Assembly (NCBI RefSeq): GCF_024970185.1 | Contig: NZ_CP103965.1 | Location: 6,033,001-6,097,000, forward strand | Direction: 5' to 3' | DNA: 64,000 bases | DNA from: Pseudomonas sp. N3-W | GTDB lineage: Bacteria; Pseudomonadota; Gammaproteobacteria; Pseudomonadales; Pseudomonadaceae | Shown: positions 49,515 to 58,465 of the stretch, one piece after another | Layout: the number at the start of each line of letters is the position of its first letter | Numbering within the stretch: position 1 is the first letter of the stretch | Notes under the pieces: model-generated | Databases searched by the model: none | What the model was told of the DNA's origin: nothing | Seen by the model: only the letters and a program-made list of their open reading frames with translations | Translations under genes and position numbers: made by a program

Positions 49515-49661
49515 TTATCCACAGCGTGATCCCCGCCATTTGTGCGCAACTTGTTGAAACTGATGGTTTTTTGATCAGAACCTGAAGAGGCCCGGCGGCC
49601 GTGGGCTGGCGGGCTGTCTCTACAGGTTATCCACAGGCAGGTGCACGTTTAATCTGGATAA
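49515..49661. other. Intergenic DnaA-box cluster with 12-bp inverted repeat
   Basis: TTATCCACA, the consensus DnaA box, occurs at 49515-49523 and 49627-49635. A third, reversed box with one mismatch (TCTGGATAA) lies at 49653-49661. The last two are arms of a perfect inverted repeat: ACAGGTTATCCA at 49622-49633 and TGGATAACCTGT at 49655-49666, which touches the last base of the GcvR-like gene. No gene is seen in this 214-base gap. Confidence 0.6.
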
Positions 49662-49665
49662 CCTG

Positions 49666-50184
49666 TCAGGGATCGCTGCGCAGCACCAACTCGACCATCA
49701 AATCATCGGCCAGGGTTTCCAGTCGCGACTGCAACACATCCAGTGACAAGGTCAGCGGCACCGCGAGAATCGCTTCGGCATGGAACAACGGCTCGCTGCT
49801 CATGGGTGCCGGACGCACTTCAGTCACCAGGCGTTCCAGGTTCACGCCCTGCTCACTCAGCAGACGAGTGATGTCGCGCACGATCCCCGGCCGGTCGTTG
49901 CCTACCAGCTCCATGGCGATCGGCTTCCAGGTACAGGACTGCTCGATCCCGCTCTCGGCGATCAACACCCGAATGCCCTGTGCCGACAATGCTTGTAAGG
50001 CATCGACTAATTCGTCGTAAGTTTCGGCTGGCACACCCACCCGAAGAATCCCGGCGAACTGCCCGGCCATGCGCGACATCCGACTCTCCAGCCAGTTGCC
50101 GCCGTGTTCGGCAATGCATTGGGCGATGCGCTCGACCTGGCCCGGTTTGTCAGGCGCAAAGACGGTGAGTACGAGATGGTCCAT
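49666..50184 (-). CDS. ACT-domain protein resembling glycine cleavage repressor GcvR
   Basis: The 172-residue protein has two ACT domains, roughly residues 1-80 (MDHLVLTVFAPDKPGQVERIA) and 90-170 (AMELVGNDRPGIVRDITRLL). This tandem layout is that of GcvR, which binds GcvA to stop activation of glycine cleavage genes. No gcv gene is adjacent, so the function is inferred from family only. It is a single-gene unit read leftward, with a wide 559-base gap before the next gene. Confidence 0.82.
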   Translation of the reverse strand: MDHLVLTVFAPDKPGQVERIAQCIAEHGGNWLESRMSRMAGQFAGILRVGVPAETYDELVDALQALSAQGIRVLIAESGIEQSCTWKPIAMELVGNDRPGIVRDITRLLSEQGVNLERLVTEVRPAPMSSEPLFHAEAILAVPLTLSLDVLQSRLETLADDLMVELVLRSDP

Positions 50185-50743
50185 GGCGCAGCCCTCTTGT
50201 CATGACTTTTGTTATGGAAGGGCAAGTATAGGCAAGGGTTGGGGCTGGCCTGGATTCAATGCTGACTGGATTGGCGCCTTCGCGAGCAGGCTCGCTCCCA
50301 CAGGGATGGTGCATGACCTTGTGGGAGTGAGCCTGCTCGCGAATGGGAGCGCCACCGATTCGACTGAAACCACAAATCGTGTACAACTTTTTATATTTAA
50401 CTGGAACAATCCAATAGTTTTTTGAGAACATCCCGTACCCCGACGTGACTGCAATGCGTCATGGGGTCGCAGAACGACGTAATTAGTCTGATTTTCACAA
50501 GCGCAATTCATCATGTAGTATGCCGCAGCGCGCACTACATAACGTTGGATCGATGTCTGCCACCGGCACAATCGCAACCCTGAAAGCCCCGTCAGCAAGG
50601 CCTCCAAGCCGTTGATTGGACCGAACCCAGCCGCCCGCAAGGGCATGTACTGGCGGACGGGTTTGTGGTTTAAATGGCCAGAGGCTTCATTGTCAAAATT
50701 GAAGAGCTGAAAAGCGAAATAGCTGAGCAGAGTGAGGCAAGCA
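50185..50743. other. Long gap upstream of glcB: REP pair, palindrome, short reading frame
   Basis: This 559-base gap has a REP pair (50279-50343). Further on, ATGTAGT (50513-50519) and ACTACAT (50534-50540) form an inverted repeat that overlaps a possible -10 hexamer TAGTAT (50516-50521) with TTTTCA 18 bases upstream. A 25-codon reading (50674-50751) starts without a clear ribosome-binding site and ends over the glcB start. Nothing else was recognised. Confidence 0.5.
50279..50343. repeat. REP pair upstream of glcB
   Basis: TTCGCGAGCAGGCTCGCTCC at 50279 faces GGGAGTGAGCCTGCTCGCGA ending at 50342; one base of the second copy departs from the core. Confidence 0.85.
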
Positions 50744-52921
50744 ATGACTGAACACGTTCAAGTCGGTGGCCTGCAGGTCGCCAAAGTCCTGTTCGACTTC
50801 GTGAACAACGAAGCCATTCCCGGAACCGGCCTCACCGCCGATCAGTTCTGGGCCGGTGCCGACAAGGTCATTCATGACCTGGCGCCGAAGAACAAAGCCC
50901 TACTCGCCAAACGCGATGATTTCCAGGCGCGTATCGATGGCTGGCACCAGTCCCGTGCCGGTCAGGCGCACGATGCCGTGGCCTACAAAGCCTTCTTGCA
51001 AGACATCGGTTATCTGCTGCCAGAAGCGGCCGATTTCCAGGCAACGACGCAAAACGTCGATGACGAAATCGCCCGCATGGCCGGCCCGCAACTCGTCGTG
51101 CCGGTCATGAACGCCCGCTTCGCCCTCAATGCCTCGAACGCCCGCTGGGGTTCGCTGTACGACGCGCTCTACGGCACCGACGCGATCAGCGAAGCGGGCG
51201 GCGCGGAAAAAGGCAAAGGCTACAACAAGGTTCGCGGCGACAAGGTCATTGCCTTCGCCCGCGCCTTCCTCGACGAAGCCGCGCCATTGGCAGCCGGCTC
51301 TCACGTCGATTCCATCGGCTACAAGATCGTTGACGGCAAACTCGTTGTCGCCCTCAAAGGTGGCAGCAACAGCGGCCTGCGCAACGATGCACAACTGATC
51401 GGTTTCCACGGCGACACTGTGGCACCAACCGCGATCCTGCTGAAGAACAACGGCCTGCATTTTGAAATCCAGATCGATGCCAGCACCCCGGTCGGCCAGA
51501 CCGACGCTGCCGGCGTCAAAGACATCCTGATGGAAGCAGCGCTGACCACCATCATGGACTGCGAAGACTCGGTTGCAGCCGTCGATGCCGACGACAAGGT
51601 GGTGATCTACCGCAACTGGCTTGGTCTGATGAAGGGCGATCTGTCAGAAGAAGTTTCCAAGGGCGGCCAGACATTTACCCGCACCATGAACGCCGACCGC
51701 ACCTACACCGGCGTCGATGGCAAGGAACTCAGCCTGCACGGTCGTTCGCTGTTGTTCGTGCGCAACGTCGGTCACCTGATGACCATCGACGCGATTCTCG
51801 ATAAAGACGGCAACGAAGTACCGGAAGGCATTCTCGACGGTCTGCTGACCTGCCTTGCAGCGATCCATAGCCTCAACGGCAATAACTCGCGCAAGAACAG
51901 CCGCACCGGTTCGATCTACATCGTCAAACCGAAGATGCACGGCCCGCAAGAAGCAGCGTTCACCAACGAGTTGTTCGGCCGCATCGAAGAGGTGCTGAAC
52001 CTGCCACGCAACACGCTGAAAGTCGGGATCATGGACGAGGAGCGCCGTACCACGGTCAACCTCAAGGCCTGCATCAAGGCGGCCAGCGAGCGCGTGGTAT
52101 TCATCAACACCGGCTTCCTCGACCGCACGGGCGATGAGATTCACACCTCCATGGAAGCCGGCGCGATGGTGCGCAAGGCCGACATGAAGGCTGAAAAGTG
52201 GATCGGTGCCTACGAGAACTGGAACGTCGATATCGGTCTGAGCACCGGCCTGCAAGGTCGCGCGCAGATCGGTAAAGGCATGTGGGCCATGCCTGACCTG
52301 ATGGCAGCGATGCTCGAACAGAAAATCGCTCACCCGCTGGCCGGCGCCAACACCGCCTGGGTGCCGTCGCCGACTGCGGCTGCGTTGCACGCGCTGCATT
52401 ATCACAAGGTCGACGTGTTCGCTCGTCAGGCCGAACTGGCCAAACGTGCTCGCGCCTCGGTGGACGACATCCTGACCATCCCGCTGGCCGTCAACCCGAA
52501 CTGGACGCCAGAGCAGATCAAGAACGAACTGGACAACAACGCCCAGGGTATTCTCGGTTATGTGGTGCGCTGGATCGACCAGGGCGTGGGGTGCTCGAAA
52601 GTACCGGACATCAATGACGTCGGCCTGATGGAAGACCGTGCGACGCTGCGTATTTCCAGCCAGCACATCGCCAACTGGCTGCGCCACGGCATCGTTACCG
52701 AAGCGCAAGTGATGGAAAGCCTCAAGCGCATGGCGCCGGTGGTTGACCGTCAGAACGCCAACGACTCGCTGTATCGCCCGCTGGCGCCGAACTTCGACAG
52801 CAACATCGCCTTCCAGGCGGCGGTCGAACTGGTGATCGAAGGCACCCGACAGCCGAACGGCTATACCGAGCCGGTGCTGCACCGTCGTCGTCGCGAGTTC
52901 AAGGCTGCCAATGGCCTGTAA
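50744..52921 (+). CDS. glcB: Malate synthase G
   Basis: The 725-residue enzyme condenses glyoxylate with acetyl-CoA to malate. The length and the landmarks fit form [17 protein letters not shown] (about residue 270), [31 protein letters not shown] (about residue 430) and the C-terminal catalytic aspartate region [19 protein letters not shown] and beyond. It allows growth on acetate, fatty acids or glycolate. GAGG precedes ATG 50744; an ATG at 50732 gives four more residues. A strong terminator follows. Confidence 0.96.
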   Translation: MTEHVQVGGLQVAKVLFDFVNNEAIPGTGLTADQFWAGADKVIHDLAPKNKALLAKRDDFQARIDGWHQSRAGQAHDAVAYKAFLQDIGYLLPEAADFQATTQNVDDEIARMAGPQLVVPVMNARFALNASNARWGSLYDALYGTDAISEAGGAEKGKGYNKVRGDKVIAFARAFLDEAAPLAAGSHVDSIGYKIVDGKLVVALKGGSNSGLRNDAQLIGFHGDTVAPTAILLKNNGLHFEIQIDASTPVGQTDAAGVKDILMEAALTTIMDCEDSVAAVDADDKVVIYRNWLGLMKGDLSEEVSKGGQTFTRTMNADRTYTGVDGKELSLHGRSLLFVRNVGHLMTIDAILDKDGNEVPEGILDGLLTCLAAIHSLNGNNSRKNSRTGSIYIVKPKMHGPQEAAFTNELFGRIEEVLNLPRNTLKVGIMDEERRTTVNLKACIKAASERVVFINTGFLDRTGDEIHTSMEAGAMVRKADMKAEKWIGAYENWNVDIGLSTGLQGRAQIGKGMWAMPDLMAAMLEQKIAHPLAGANTAWVPSPTAAALHALHYHKVDVFARQAELAKRARASVDDILTIPLAVNPNWTPEQIKNELDNNAQGILGYVVRWIDQGVGCSKVPDINDVGLMEDRATLRISSQHIANWLRHGIVTEAQVMESLKRMAPVVDRQNANDSLYRPLAPNFDSNIAFQAAVELVIEGTRQPNGYTEPVLHRRRREFKAANGL

Positions 52922-52943
52922 CTGATCGCTGATGCCGGACACG

Positions 52944-52978
52944 AAAAAGCCCTGATCTTGCGATCAGGGCTTTTTTTT
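52944..52978 (+). terminator. Intrinsic terminator of glcB
   Basis: The stem AAAAAGCCCTGATC pairs with GATCAGGGCTTTTT around TTGC, followed by further T residues. It starts 22 bases after the glcB stop and would also work leftward. Confidence 0.9.
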
Positions 52979-53000
52979 GTTTGCGAATGCAGTCCCCCTT

Positions 53001-53083
53001 TGAAAGCGAGCCTGCTCGCGAAGAGGAAGGACCGGCAGATAGACAGGTTACTGATACATCGCCTTCGCGAGCAGGCGCGCGCC
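53001..53083. repeat. Degenerate REP pair
   Basis: AAAGCGAGCCTGCTCGCGAA near 53003 faces TTCGCGAGCAGGCGCGCGCC at 53064; the outer arms are eroded, so this is an older copy. Confidence 0.7.
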
Positions 53084-53096
53084 TGACAGGCCTGAG

Positions 53097-53543
53097 TTAT
53101 GGCTCCATTCCCAATTCCCGCTTTACCAGCCCCAGCAACTTGATCGTATCAACAGGCTTGAGCAGAAAATCCACCACGCTCAGGTGCATGGCCGCAATCG
53201 CGTCTTTCACGTCGGCATCGCCGGACACAATGATGATCGGCAGTGCCGCCCGCACCGACTCGCGTACCTGGCGGATCAGCTCCAGCCCACCTACATGCCC
53301 CATCCGCAAGTCAGTAATGACCAGGCCAATGGACGGTTTTGTCTCCAGCATCTTGAGCGCTGTCTCGCCACTGGCCGCTGTCATGCAGTGCACACCGTCC
53401 AGCGCGAGAATCTCGGACAACAGTTCGCGGGCGTCTTTGTCGTCATCGACGATCAATACCCGTTGCGGTGGCAAATCGGGTTCCTGCATGACGGCACTGA
53501 GCGCCTCGCGCTCGGCGTCGCTCAAAATATCGTGGTCGGACAT
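53097..53543 (-). CDS. Stand-alone receiver-domain response regulator
   Basis: The 148-residue protein has one REC domain from about residue 27: acidic pair D33/D34, phosphorylation site D78 (VITDLRM), S107 and K129 (LLKPV). A 26-residue N-terminal stretch precedes it; no output domain follows. Single-domain receivers act by protein contact, for instance in phosphorelays or chemotaxis-like systems. No histidine kinase is next to it. It is divergent from the cNMP/CBS/DUF294 gene. Confidence 0.87.
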   Translation of the reverse strand: MSDHDILSDAEREALSAVMQEPDLPPQRVLIVDDDKDARELLSEILALDGVHCMTAASGETALKMLETKPSIGLVITDLRMGHVGGLELIRQVRESVRAALPIIIVSGDADVKDAIAAMHLSVVDFLLKPVDTIKLLGLVKRELGMEP

Positions 53544-53802
53544 GGTTTTCTCTACGATTTCAATTCAATCCCCTAGCACAGTGGTCAGACATCGCTAAGC
53601 AGACCTTCAATGTGCACTTCGTCGGATATTTTTCCAAGGGGGCAAATGAGGGAATTTCCGACTGGATGTGTAAGGCATCTCTGAAACATCACCAAACACA
53701 CCCCCGACCTAGACTTACGTCCAATGGGCACCCCGGCCGCGGGGGTCGACCATGGCTGAAACGACCCGACCACAACAATTCAAAAAAGACTGCGGTAATG
53801 TC

Positions 53803-55737
53803 ATGAGTAAAGCAGACGCCTTCACCCAGGCAGGGAAAACGGCGGTGTTGCAGAACATCCAGGGCACCTTGCAATTTCTCCAACGCTTCCCGCCCTTCAA
53901 TCAAATGGAACACGCGCACCTGGCGTTTCTGGTTGAGCAATGCCAACTGCGTTTTTATGCGCCCGGCGAGAGCATCATCAAACCTGCCGACGGCCCGGTG
54001 GAACACTTCTACATCGTCAAACAGGGCCGGGTGGTGGGCGAACGTGCGCACGCGGCCAAGGGCGGCACTGAAACCGTGTTCGAAATCACTACCGGCGAGT
54101 GCTTCCCCCTCGCTGCGCTGCTGGGTGAACGGGCAACCCGCACCGAACACCTGGCTGGCGAAGACACCTTCTGCCTGCAACTGAACAAACCGGCCTTCAT
54201 CCGCCTGTTTTCGCTGTCGGACATTTTCCGTAACTTCGCCCTGCGCTGCGTCAGCAGTCTGCTGGATCAGGTCAATCAGCAGGTCCAGCAAAAAGCCGTG
54301 GAAACGCTCGGCACCCAATACTCGCTGAATACTCGCCTGGGCGAACTGGCCATGCGCCATCCGGTGACGTGCAGCCCGCTCACACCGATGCGCGAGGCGG
54401 TGACGCTGATGCACGAGCAACAGGTCGGCAGCATCGTGATCGTGGACGAGCAAAAAGCACCGGTGGGGATTTTCACCCTGCGCGATCTGCGCCAGGTCGT
54501 GGCCAACGGCAGCAGCGACTTCAACGAAGCCATCGAACGGCACATGACCCACGCGCCATTTTTCCTGACGCCGGACCACAGCGCGTTCGACGCCGCGATT
54601 GCCATGACCGAACGCCACATCGCCCACGTCTGCCTGGTGAAGGAACAGCGGCTGTGCGGCGTGGTCTCGGAACGCGATCTGTTTTCCCTGCAACGGGTGG
54701 ATCTGGTTCATCTGGCCCGCACCATTCGCAGCGCGCAGAAGCTGGAAAACCTGATTGCGATTCGCGGCGAAATCGGCCAACTGGTGGAGCGCATGTTGGC
54801 CCACGGAGCCTCATCGACGCAGATCACCCACATCATCACCCTGCTCAACGATCACACGGTTTGCCGCGTGATCGAACTGACCCTCGCCGAGAAAGGCGAT
54901 CCCGGTGTGCCGTTCAGCTGGCTGTGTTTTGGCAGCGAAGGCCGCCGCGAGCAGACGCTGCATACCGATCAGGACAACGGCATCCTGTTCGAGGCCCGAG
55001 ATGCGGCCCAGGCCGCCGAGATTCGCGGCAAGTTGCTGCCCATCGCCCAGCAGATCAACCAGAGCCTGGCGCTGTGCGGCTTCAGCCTGTGCAAAGGCAA
55101 TATCATGGCCGGCAACCCCGAGCTGTGTTTGTCCCGGGCCGAATGGGCGCGCCGATTTGCGGCGTTTATCCGCGAAGCAACGCCGGAGAACCTGCTGGCT
55201 TCGAGCATCTATTTTGACCTGCGCGTCGTATGGGGTGACGAGCAAGGCTGCGCGCAACTGCGCCAGGGGATTCTGGCGCAGATCGGCGACAACCGCCTGT
55301 TCCAGCGCATGATGGCGGACAACGCCCTGCGCAACCGACCACCGGTGGGGCGTTTTCGTGAGTTTGTGCTGGCGCGTAAAAACGGTGAGAAAGCCACCCT
55401 CGATCTCAAGGTGCAAGGGCTGACCCCCTTCGTCGATGGCGCCCGCTTGCTGGCGCTGGCCAACGGCATCGACGTCAACAATACCCAGGAGCGCTTCCGC
55501 CAACTGGTGGCCAAAGAGGTCATCGAACGGCTGGATGGCGCCGCGTACGAAGAGGCGTATCACTTCATCCAGCAAACCCGCATGCAGCAACATCAGTTGC
55601 AGACCCGGCACAACCTGCCCTACTCCAACCGCGTCGATCCCGACAGCCTCAACCATCTGGACCGGCGCATCCTGCGTGAATCCCTGCGCCAGGCTCAGCG
55701 TCTGCAAAACAGCCTGACGTTGCGGTATCAGCTATGA
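53803..55737 (+). CDS. cNMP-binding/CBS/DUF294 nucleotidyltransferase-like protein
   Basis: The protein is 644 residues from ATG 53803. It has a cyclic-nucleotide-binding domain (about 20-135), two CBS motifs (about 160-275), a DUF294 nucleotidyltransferase-like domain with GSEGRREQTLHTDQDNGI (about 377-394) and a C-terminal DUF294_C region (about 480-620). The GS...D.D pattern fits an active uridylyl- or adenylyltransferase, but no substrate is known. It overlaps the exonuclease gene by four bases. In P. aeruginosa the pair lies by the acetate permease gene. ATG 53752 is an alternative start. Confidence 0.85.
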   Translation: MSKADAFTQAGKTAVLQNIQGTLQFLQRFPPFNQMEHAHLAFLVEQCQLRFYAPGESIIKPADGPVEHFYIVKQGRVVGERAHAAKGGTETVFEITTGECFPLAALLGERATRTEHLAGEDTFCLQLNKPAFIRLFSLSDIFRNFALRCVSSLLDQVNQQVQQKAVETLGTQYSLNTRLGELAMRHPVTCSPLTPMREAVTLMHEQQVGSIVIVDEQKAPVGIFTLRDLRQVVANGSSDFNEAIERHMTHAPFFLTPDHSAFDAAIAMTERHIAHVCLVKEQRLCGVVSERDLFSLQRVDLVHLARTIRSAQKLENLIAIRGEIGQLVERMLAHGASSTQITHIITLLNDHTVCRVIELTLAEKGDPGVPFSWLCFGSEGRREQTLHTDQDNGILFEARDAAQAAEIRGKLLPIAQQINQSLALCGFSLCKGNIMAGNPELCLSRAEWARRFAAFIREATPENLLASSIYFDLRVVWGDEQGCAQLRQGILAQIGDNRLFQRMMADNALRNRPPVGRFREFVLARKNGEKATLDLKVQGLTPFVDGARLLALANGIDVNNTQERFRQLVAKEVIERLDGAAYEEAYHFIQQTRMQQHQLQTRHNLPYSNRVDPDSLNHLDRRILRESLRQAQRLQNSLTLRYQL

Positions 55738-56441
55738 ACCTGTTTTCCTGGCTGCGCCCGACCACACCGGTGCTGGGGGCTGAACAGCAACTGCGATTGC
55801 AACGCTTGCCCGTCGTGACCGAACTCAATGAGTGCAGCCTGCGTGAACAACGTTGGGTGGTGCTGGACCTGGAGACCACCGGGCTGAACCTGAACAAGGA
55901 TCGGGTGCTGTCTATCGGCGCCGTCGTCATCGAAGACGGCGCAATCGATTTCAGCCAGCAGTTCGAACGCACGCTGCAATGCACCGACCTGAAACTGGCG
56001 CCGAGTGTGTTGATTCACGGGCTGGGCCCGAGTGCGATTGCTGCCGGCAGCGACCCGGTGCAGACGCTGCTGGAGTTCATGGAGTTTGTCGGCGACAGCC
56101 CGCTGCTGGCGTTTCATGCGCCGTTCGATCAACACATGCTGGGGCGGGCCCTGAAAGACCACCTGGGTTTCAAGTTGCAGCATGCCTTTCTCGATGTCGC
56201 GGCCATGGCACCGCTGCTGTGCCCGCAAGCCAGCCTGCGCGAGGCCGGGCTGGACGACTGGATCAACTGGTTCAAGCTCGAAGTGTTCGAACGCCACAAC
56301 GCCAGTGCCGACGCCCTGGCCACGGCGGAGCTGGCGCTGATCCTGTTCAGCCGGGCGCGGCAACAGCAGATTCACAGCCCGTTGAATTTGCAGCAGCGGT
56401 TGAGCCAGTGGAAACGGCGGCAACAGGCGCCTTCTTTCTAA
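55734..56441 (+). CDS. DnaQ-like 3'-5' exonuclease (DEDDh)
   Basis: The 235-residue protein has all five DEDDh residues: D45 and E47 (VLDLETTGL), D132 (APFDQHML), H188 and D193 (HNASADAL). It resembles the exonuclease subunit of polymerase III but is a separate paralogue. It is translationally coupled to the cNMP/CBS/DUF294 gene (ATGA overlap). The substrate, DNA or RNA, cannot be told. No polymerase gene is near. Confidence 0.87.
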   Translation: MNLFSWLRPTTPVLGAEQQLRLQRLPVVTELNECSLREQRWVVLDLETTGLNLNKDRVLSIGAVVIEDGAIDFSQQFERTLQCTDLKLAPSVLIHGLGPSAIAAGSDPVQTLLEFMEFVGDSPLLAFHAPFDQHMLGRALKDHLGFKLQHAFLDVAAMAPLLCPQASLREAGLDDWINWFKLEVFERHNASADALATAELALILFSRARQQQIHSPLNLQQRLSQWKRRQQAPSF

Positions 56442-56591
56442 GTACCTGCAAAGACTCAAATGACCCGAGGCCTGCTGTGGCGCGGCACTTGTCCTATTGC
56501 CCATCAGCCAAGCGAGATTCCTGTGGGGTATGTACACCCACATTCACCCGACCAACGCCAATTGCTTACCCTCCCTGCCTCTGTCACAATC

Positions 56592-56610
56592 GCGAACAAT
56601 TCTCGTTAGC
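56592..56610 (+). promoter_or_regulatory. Likely Fur box upstream of the FecI-type sigma gene
   Basis: The 19-base GCGAACAATTCTCGTTAGC matches the Fur consensus GATAATGATAATCATTATC at about 11 positions, including the AA...ATT.TC.TTA pattern. It is 107 bases before the sigma start, as expected for iron-regulated FecI-type genes. Confidence 0.5.
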
Positions 56611-56612
56611 CT

Positions 56613-56692
56613 GTGTCTGTTGACGTTTGGTGGCGGCCACGTTGTACGCCAAATGAGTTGCGTCGCGGGCGCCACCAAACGTCAACAGACAC
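56613..56692. repeat. Perfect 23-bp inverted repeat with 34-nt spacer
   Basis: The arm at 56613-56635 (starting GTGTCTGTTGACG) is the exact reverse complement of 56670-56692. The spacer is 56636-56669. The element ends 25 bases before the sigma-gene GTG. It does not match the REP core. In RNA it would form a 23-bp stem with a 34-base loop in the leader of the sigma message. Confidence 0.9.
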
Positions 56693-56717
56693 GATACTTA
56701 CCAAACGGTGATGCCGC

Positions 56718-57236
56718 GTGTCGTCAGTCCCAAGCCCCCACAGTGAGCTCGTTGGTGCGTTGTATCGCGACCATCGCAGTTGGCTATTGGCCTGGCTGCG
56801 GCGCAACGTGGCCTGCCCGCAACGGGCTGAAGATCTGAGCCAGGACACCTTCGTGCGGCTGCTGGGCCGGGATGAATTCAAGGAACCGCGCGAGCCCCGG
56901 GCGTTTCTGGTGGCGATCGCCAAGGGCCTGCTGTTCGACTATTTCCGCCGCGCTGCGCTGGAACAGGCCTACCTCAGCGAGTTGATGCTGATCCCCGAAG
57001 GCGAACAACCGTCGGTGGAAGAGCAGCAACTGATCCTCGAAGACCTCAAGGCCATCGACCGCCTGCTCGGCAAACTGTCGAGCAAAGCCCGTGCTGCTTT
57101 CCTCTATAACCGCCTCGACGGCCTCGGCCATGCCGAAATCGCCGAACGTCTGGGCGTGTCGGTGCCGCGTGTACGCCAGTATCTGGCTCAAGGCATTCGC
57201 CAGTGCTACATCGCGTTGTACGGTGAGCCGGTATGA
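56718..57236 (+). CDS. FecI-family ECF sigma factor
   Basis: The 172-residue sigma factor has region 2 (LYRDHRSWLLAWLRR, AEDLSQDTFVRLL) and region 4 (LDGLGHAEIAERLGVSVPRVRQYL). It starts with GTG 56718 and a weak GGTGATG site. Sigma factors of this type transcribe a TonB-dependent receptor gene when the receptor binds its siderophore. The anti-sigma gene overlaps by four bases and the receptor follows. Position near glcB recalls P. aeruginosa FiuI. A Fur box and a large inverted repeat lie upstream. Confidence 0.9.
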   Translation: MSSVPSPHSELVGALYRDHRSWLLAWLRRNVACPQRAEDLSQDTFVRLLGRDEFKEPREPRAFLVAIAKGLLFDYFRRAALEQAYLSELMLIPEGEQPSVEEQQLILEDLKAIDRLLGKLSSKARAAFLYNRLDGLGHAEIAERLGVSVPRVRQYLAQGIRQCYIALYGEPV

Positions 57237-58204
57237 GCCCCGTCAGTTCCAAACCAGTGTCGGCGCAGGTACTGGACGCGGCGATTGCCTGGCAACTGTC
57301 CCTGGATTCCAGCAGCCCGGTGGAACGCGAAGAGTTCGCCAAATGGCACGCCGCCCACGAAGAACACGCCCGTGCCTGGCGTCAGTTGGGCATGCTCGAC
57401 CAGCGTTTCAGCGTGGCCAGCGGCCCGGCGCGTACCGCGTTGCTGCAATCGCGAGAAAGCATTCGCCGTCGCGTACGCAAGCTCGGCAGCGGCGTGGCCA
57501 GCGTGGTCGCGGTGATCGGTTTGGCACTGTTTGCCGGCGAGCATTATCTGCCCGTCGACTACTGGCTGGCCGACCAGCGCACCGCCACTGGCGAGCAGCG
57601 CACCTTGAGGCTGACCGACGGCACGCTGATCAACCTCAACACCCACAGCGCCGTGGATGTGCGGTTCGACGAGAAACAACGACGGATCGTCTTGCAGGAA
57701 GGGGAAATCCTCGTCGAGACCGGGCATGGCGATGCCCGGCCTTTTATCGTCGAGACCCGCGAAGGCAGCATGCGTGCGCTGGGGACAACGTTTCTGGTCA
57801 GGCGTGAAGCCGACGGCACACGTTTGAGCGTATTGAAATCGGCGGTGGCGGCCCATCCGCACGCTAGCCAGGAAGAGCAGATTCTGCGCGAAGGCCAGCA
57901 GGTGCTGATGCGCGACAATGGCCTGGGCACCATCGTCGCCCTCAATCCGGGCGCCGACGCCTGGACTCGCGGCATGCTGGTGATGGAAAACGCACGGCTG
58001 GCAGACCTGGTGCACGAACTGGGTCGCTACCGTCGTGGGCATCTGGGCGTCGCGCCTGAAGTCGCCGAATTGCGCATCACCGGCAGCTTTCCACTCAATG
58101 ACACCGACAAGGCGCTGAGCGCCCTGCTGCCGACCTTGCCGGTGCAGATTGAACAGCACACGGCGTGGTGGGTGACGGTGGCCAAGGCTGATAACAAACG
58201 CTGA
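57233..58204 (+). CDS. FecR-family anti-sigma factor
   Basis: The 323-residue protein has a cytoplasmic N-terminus that binds sigma (residues 1-85), one transmembrane helix (about 88-106, VASVVAVIGLALFAG) and a periplasmic FecR domain (RTATGEQRTLRLTDGTLINL, GEILVETGH) with a C-terminal STN-contact part. It holds the upstream sigma factor until the receptor signals. Translational coupling with the sigma gene keeps their amounts matched. Family members of this type can be cut by periplasmic and RseP-type proteases. Confidence 0.9.
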   Translation: MSPVSSKPVSAQVLDAAIAWQLSLDSSSPVEREEFAKWHAAHEEHARAWRQLGMLDQRFSVASGPARTALLQSRESIRRRVRKLGSGVASVVAVIGLALFAGEHYLPVDYWLADQRTATGEQRTLRLTDGTLINLNTHSAVDVRFDEKQRRIVLQEGEILVETGHGDARPFIVETREGSMRALGTTFLVRREADGTRLSVLKSAVAAHPHASQEEQILREGQQVLMRDNGLGTIVALNPGADAWTRGMLVMENARLADLVHELGRYRRGHLGVAPEVAELRITGSFPLNDTDKALSALLPTLPVQIEQHTAWWVTVAKADNKR

Positions 58205-58229
58205 GGTTTATAGCGCCAGATAAGCCGCC

Positions 58230-58322
58230 TTCGCGGGCAAGCCCGCTCCCACAGGGGATCTCCAGTGGACACCTGATTTATGAACAACTGGGATCCAATG
58301 TGGGAGCGGGCTTGCCCGCGAA
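58230..58322. repeat. REP pair between FecR-type and receptor genes
   Basis: TTCGCGGGCAAGCCCGCTCC at 58230 faces GGGAGCGGGCTTGCCCGCGA near 58302, in the 261-base gap before the receptor gene. Confidence 0.85.
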
Positions 58323-58465
58323 GAGGCCATCAGCCACACAGAGGCTGAGCAGTCTGAAACCCATTCCCCTGCTGAATCGAAATTATTTTCATCCAGCCCT
58401 ATCACTTTTCCATTCTCGTCCGGCTCACAGGCAATTGAGAAGTATTTCCATTCAGGAGCCGCTGT

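Noticed and set aside
56613..56692. Inverted repeat as an intrinsic terminator of the exonuclease gene
   Set aside because: It is 171 bases after the stop, has a 34-base loop and no T-run, so it is kept as an unexplained element instead.
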